From Marinobacter sp. F3R08 (GTDB lineage Bacteria > Pseudomonadota > Gammaproteobacteria > Pseudomonadales > Oleiphilaceae), in NCBI RefSeq assembly GCF_018860425.1, contig NZ_JAHKPI010000014.1, positions 1 through 64,000 on the forward strand: a DNA stretch of 64,000 bases, written 5' to 3'. A program made the translations under genes and the position numbers. Within the stretch, counting starts at the first letter, position 1. Each line of letters starts with the position of its first letter. A model generated the notes under the pieces. That model ran no database searches. It had not been told where the DNA came from and worked only from the letters and a program-made list of their open reading frames with translations. Shown in pieces: positions 61,268-64,000 of this stretch.

Positions 61268-61540
61268 ATGAAAAGACGTCCGACAGCACGTGCAGCAAAC
61301 CAGCCCATCCACAATCGTCAGGGTCCGATCAAGCGTCCGGAGAAGCTGCCCCTACTGGATGCAATCTGTAAAAAACTGAATCAGCGCGTCAATCTGGACG
61401 ACGAACAGCGAGTGCTGGGCGTGTACGAGCGAGGGTGGATCTTCAAAGGCGTCCTGGGCAACCTCAATGACGCGGAGGCAAAATACGTCAGAGGCCTGGC
61501 GACCCGCTACAACTCCTGGATTGCACGGCAGGTTGCCTGA
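61268..61540 (+). CDS. Small basic protein behind an attenuator, unknown function
   Basis: A 90-residue protein with a perfect AAGGAGAAC ribosome site before ATG. The first 25 residues are basic and Pro/Gln-rich (MKRRPTARAANQPIHNRQG), the rest is probably helical with an acidic patch (NLDDEQRVLGVYERGWIFKG). I do not recognise a family. The high Arg and Lys content would suit nucleic-acid binding. Its leader carries a terminator/antiterminator pair, so its expression seems tightly controlled. Confidence 0.7.
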   Translation: MKRRPTARAANQPIHNRQGPIKRPEKLPLLDAICKKLNQRVNLDDEQRVLGVYERGWIFKGVLGNLNDAEAKYVRGLATRYNSWIARQVA

Positions 61541-61565
61541 TTGTTCTTTTGCGGTTCTGAGCCGT

Positions 61566-61979
61566 TCAGTGACGCCGGTTCAGAACCTGCATCATTGCCA
61601 TGTCTCCACCATGCACCATGGCATAGTTGTTTACCACATCGTGAATTTTTTCCTGGGAATAGGGTTTGACCACGTAACCGTTGGCGCCGGCACTGATCGC
61701 CCGCTGAATGCTCTCAATGGAATCGTCCGCCGTCACCAGCACAATATGTTGCTCCGCGCGCCTGTCTTTGAATTCCAGCATCAGTTCATGGCCATCGCCA
61801 TCTGGCAGACCCAGATCCAACAGGATAATGTGGAACTCCTCCGCCCGGAAAGCCGCCTTGGCGGAAGCCGCATCAAAGCATTCGACCACCTTGCTGGCGC
61901 CGGCCTTGCGGAGCATATCCACCAATCGCTCTCGCATCACCGGTTCATCTTCCACTACCAGCACATTCAGATCCGTCAT
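61566..61979 (-). CDS. Single-domain response regulator
   Basis: A 137-residue CheY-like receiver domain with no output domain. It has the acidic pair VVEDE at residue 8, the phosphorylation site LLDLGLPDGDG near Asp55, and VTAD then VVKPYS with the conserved Lys. The last 15 residues are a short tail. It is the last of three minus-strand genes and most likely receives phosphate from the hybrid kinase upstream through its HPt domain. Confidence 0.92.
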   Translation of the reverse strand: MTDLNVLVVEDEPVMRERLVDMLRKAGASKVVECFDAASAKAAFRAEEFHIILLDLGLPDGDGHELMLEFKDRRAEQHIVLVTADDSIESIQRAISAGANGYVVKPYSQEKIHDVVNNYAMVHGGDMAMMQVLNRRH

Positions 61980-61991
61980 GGAGTACTCCTG

Positions 61992-62549
61992 TCAAGCTGT
62001 TGGGTCGCTGCCTGTTCGCCGTGGCAGGTCCAGAGGCACCGGGCGAGGCTGGCCCATGTCATTGTGATCCGTCCCTGACGCCAGGTTCTGACAGGCCTGT
62101 TCCGAGCCTTCCAGACCAAAACGCGTGAGTATGTTGCTGATGCTGACCGCCGTTGTGTAAAGGGAAATGGCAATAATCAGGAGAATCGGCTGTACAAAAG
62201 TGACGAAATCAGGGACATCCGCACTCCCCAGTATACTCAATATCAGAATGATTGCCGGGCCCAGCACGACGAACAAGGTCAGTGCGATGAAGAACACAAT
62301 CCGCTCCTTATAACGCCCCAGCTCCCGATTCGTTACCAGGCCGAGTACAAATTTGCCCATCGCAAGTCCCGCAAGAATAGCGGCTGCGATACTCAAATCC
62401 GGTCGCAGCAAAGTTTCATAAAGCCGGCCTTCCCACAGTCGTTGCATACCTATAACCAGAAAGGGAAACAGTACAAACAGGATATCCGCGTAGGTTCCGT
62501 ACATCATGCTCAGGGAATGGTGTTCTCGGCGTTCCGGCAACTCACTCAT
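61992..62549 (-). CDS. Four-helix membrane protein in a two-component operon, unknown
   Basis: A 185-residue inner-membrane protein with four helices (about 22-38, 53-73, 85-108 and 117-139) and a polar C-terminal tail of about 45 residues. I do not recognise a family. It lies between the hybrid kinase gene (34 bp upstream) and the response regulator gene (13 bp downstream) on the same strand, so it may sense the signal or hold the complex at the membrane. Confidence 0.65.
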   Translation of the reverse strand: MSELPERREHHSLSMMYGTYADILFVLFPFLVIGMQRLWEGRLYETLLRPDLSIAAAILAGLAMGKFVLGLVTNRELGRYKERIVFFIALTLFVVLGPAIILILSILGSADVPDFVTFVQPILLIIAISLYTTAVSISNILTRFGLEGSEQACQNLASGTDHNDMGQPRPVPLDLPRRTGSDPTA

Positions 62550-62582
62550 CGGTCTCTTCCTGTTGGTTGTTCTGGGGATACA

Positions 62583-64000
62583 TCAGTCCGGGGTTTCCGC
62601 AGCGGCCAGGGCACGGTCTATCATGTCACCGAGCGCCTTGAGTTCGCCGCGAACCCTGACCCAGTCCGGTTCGGTGACTTTCAGAAGCGCCTCCAGCAGG
62701 CCCGCCTGTCGAGTCATCAGCGGGTACCCCATGGCGCCTGCTGTGCCCTTGATCTGATGGGCTTCGATTCTTATTGTTTCTTGATCGCCTTTTGCCAGCG
62801 CAGCTTCCATTTGGGCCCTGCGACCTTCCAGGCCATCAAGAAACTGTGCGATCAGATGGGTAATTTCGACATCTTCCGACGAATCCCTCGCGGCAACCGG
62901 ACCACCACCAAGCAGTCGATCCAGCAGCGACCTCAGGTGGCTCTGGTCAATCGGTTTGTTCAACACCCCGTCACAACCTGAATCCAGCAAGGCATCGATT
63001 TCTTCCTGATTGCCCGCAGTAAAGGCGATCACCGGTCGTCGGAATCCGGCCTGGCGCAACAGCCTGGTAGCGACAACCCCATCCATACCCGGCATATGCC
63101 GATCCATCAACACCAGGTGGACAGTGTCTGACAGCGCCGTGCGGACCGCCTCTTCGCCACTGGTCACCGAGATCACCTCCACGCCCTCACGCCCCAGCAT
63201 GCGTTCTACCAGTTGGCGATTCTCGGCATTATCCTCAGCAACCAGCACCTTACCTTGATAGCGCTGCGAGAGGTTGAGGACAGCATCAGACCTGACCGAA
63301 AGATAGCGGGCCAGAATTTCATAGAATCTCTGTTTATCAATCGGCTTGGCAAGATGCTCATTGCAACCCGCCAGCCGATAGTCGGCAATATCTTCGGACA
63401 TCACATTTGCAGTCAGGGCAATCACTGGCGTATTCACCCCAGCTTCCCGCAGTGCCGCCGCCGCATCACGGCCGTTCATGACCGGCATCTGGATATCCAT
63501 CAGGATCAGATCAAACGGCTCGCGAATTGCCAACTCCAGTGCTTCGGCGCCATTGCTCACGTGAACCAGTTCCGCCCCGGTTCGGGACACCAGCAGAGAG
63601 ACGAGGCGACGGTTCACTTCATTATCCTCCGCACACAGTATGCGGCCGGACAGTGGCGGTGCCACCACCATGGGTATGGCCCTGCGACGCTGGCTGAAGT
63701 CAGACGCATCGCGCAGGAAATACACCTCATCCAGTGACCCGGTACGAATCGACAGCTCAAACTCGCTACCCTCGCCATAGGTACTGTGGACCCGGATACT
63801 GCCGCCAAGCATTTCAGCCAGGCGCCGCGAAATGCTGAGCCCCAAACCGGTACCTCCGTACTGCCTGGAAATGGCCGCACTGCCCTGGGCGAAAGGATCA
63901 AACAACCGGCCCAGCTGCTCCGGTTTCATGCCAATTCCGGTATCCCCGACCCGAGCCACCAGCAATTCTTGCTCACGATCGCACCGTACCATCAGGGAAA
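62583..64000 (-). CDS. Hybrid sensor histidine kinase, C-terminal part (gene cut by window end)
   Basis: The frame runs from a stop at 62583 to the window edge with no stop, so the N-terminal sensor and kinase H-box are missing. The visible 471 or more residues contain the end of the ATPase domain (DTGIGM, then GGTGLGLSISRRLAEMLGG), a first receiver (ILCAEDNEVNRRL, LILMDIQMPVMNGRD, LAKPID), a second receiver (VLVAEDNAENRQL, LVLMDRHMPGMDG, LNKPID) and a C-terminal HPt domain (IRIEAHQIKGTAGAMGY, its His near 70 residues from the end). This is a BarA-like phosphorelay layout, with a membrane protein and a CheY-like regulator downstream. Confidence 0.9.
   Translation of the reverse strand, partial: SLMVRCDREQELLVARVGDTGIGMKPEQLGRLFDPFAQGSAAISRQYGGTGLGLSISRRLAEMLGGSIRVHSTYGEGSEFELSIRTGSLDEVYFLRDASDFSQRRRAIPMVVAPPLSGRILCAEDNEVNRRLVSLLVSRTGAELVHVSNGAEALELAIREPFDLILMDIQMPVMNGRDAAAALREAGVNTPVIALTANVMSEDIADYRLAGCNEHLAKPIDKQRFYEILARYLSVRSDAVLNLSQRYQGKVLVAEDNAENRQLVERMLGREGVEVISVTSGEEAVRTALSDTVHLVLMDRHMPGMDGVVATRLLRQAGFRRPVIAFTAGNQEEIDALLDSGCDGVLNKPIDQSHLRSLLDRLLGGGPVAARDSSEDVEITHLIAQFLDGLEGRRAQMEAALAKGDQETIRIEAHQIKGTAGAMGYPLMTRQAGLLEALLKVTEPDWVRVRGELKALGDMIDRALAAAETPD

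Overview
The window reads as chromosomal DNA of a marine gammaproteobacterium, most likely Marinobacter. The clearest pointers are a wax ester synthase that closely resembles the Marinobacter enzymes I remember, an ectoine-type compatible-solute operon with its dedicated aspartokinase, GC-rich even codon use, and a Pseudomonas-like order of nitrite-assimilation genes. I see no insertion sequences, phage genes, CRISPR arrays or rRNA. One tRNA gene is present. The only cut genes are at the two edges: the end of a tonB-like gene on the left and a hybrid sensor kinase on the right.

Layout. 0.5-8.9 kb: a nitrite-assimilation locus with a nitrite channel, a fused phosphatase/kinase, a small metallopeptidase, a divergent NIT-ANTAR antiterminator, then nirBD. 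Both the channel gene and nirB have a sigma-54 promoter followed by a leader that ends in a strong intrinsic terminator, so the locus looks set up for NtrC plus antitermination control. 9-21.8 kb: wax ester synthase, TM2 protein, amidotransferase, diguanylate cyclase, short-chain dehydrogenase, an NfeD/SPFH pair, yfbR, an AsmA-like giant, pdxH, a phosphopantetheinyl transferase, tag and two small genes. 21.8-26.6 kb: ectA-ectB-ask and an RpoS-like sigma factor on the minus strand, with no ectC where it is normally found.

26.6-32.4 kb: a minus-strand cluster of radical SAM enzyme, sodium:solute symporter and unusual metallophosphoesterase, preceded by a TVP38-flavoreductase fusion. I cannot assign a pathway; this is the best candidate here for an undescribed system. 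32.6-41 kb: ECF sigma/anti-sigma pair, EthD-like protein, a degenerate ADP-ribosylglycohydrolase, DUF547, TVP38, LpxH-like phosphoesterase, PEBP, ankyrin and SpeE-like proteins, LOG protein and a YghU-type GST. 41-46 kb: an orphan NosR-like flavo-iron-sulfur protein, an AhpD-like protein divergent from its TetR regulator across three palindromes, and an NDH-2.

46-55 kb: tRNA-Gly(CCC), a CvrA-type antiporter and an envelope group (two L,D-transpeptidases, an Lpp-like lipoprotein with C-terminal lysine, a slipin plus NfeD protease, a GDT1-family exporter), then a MarR-controlled MFS pump. 55-64 kb: a WYL regulator followed by a secreted nuclease, queE-queC, a DEDD exonuclease, a small gene behind a transcription attenuator, and a response regulator, membrane protein and hybrid kinase operon.

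Limits: all family calls come from reading motifs and remembered family features. No database search, fold prediction or alignment was run.
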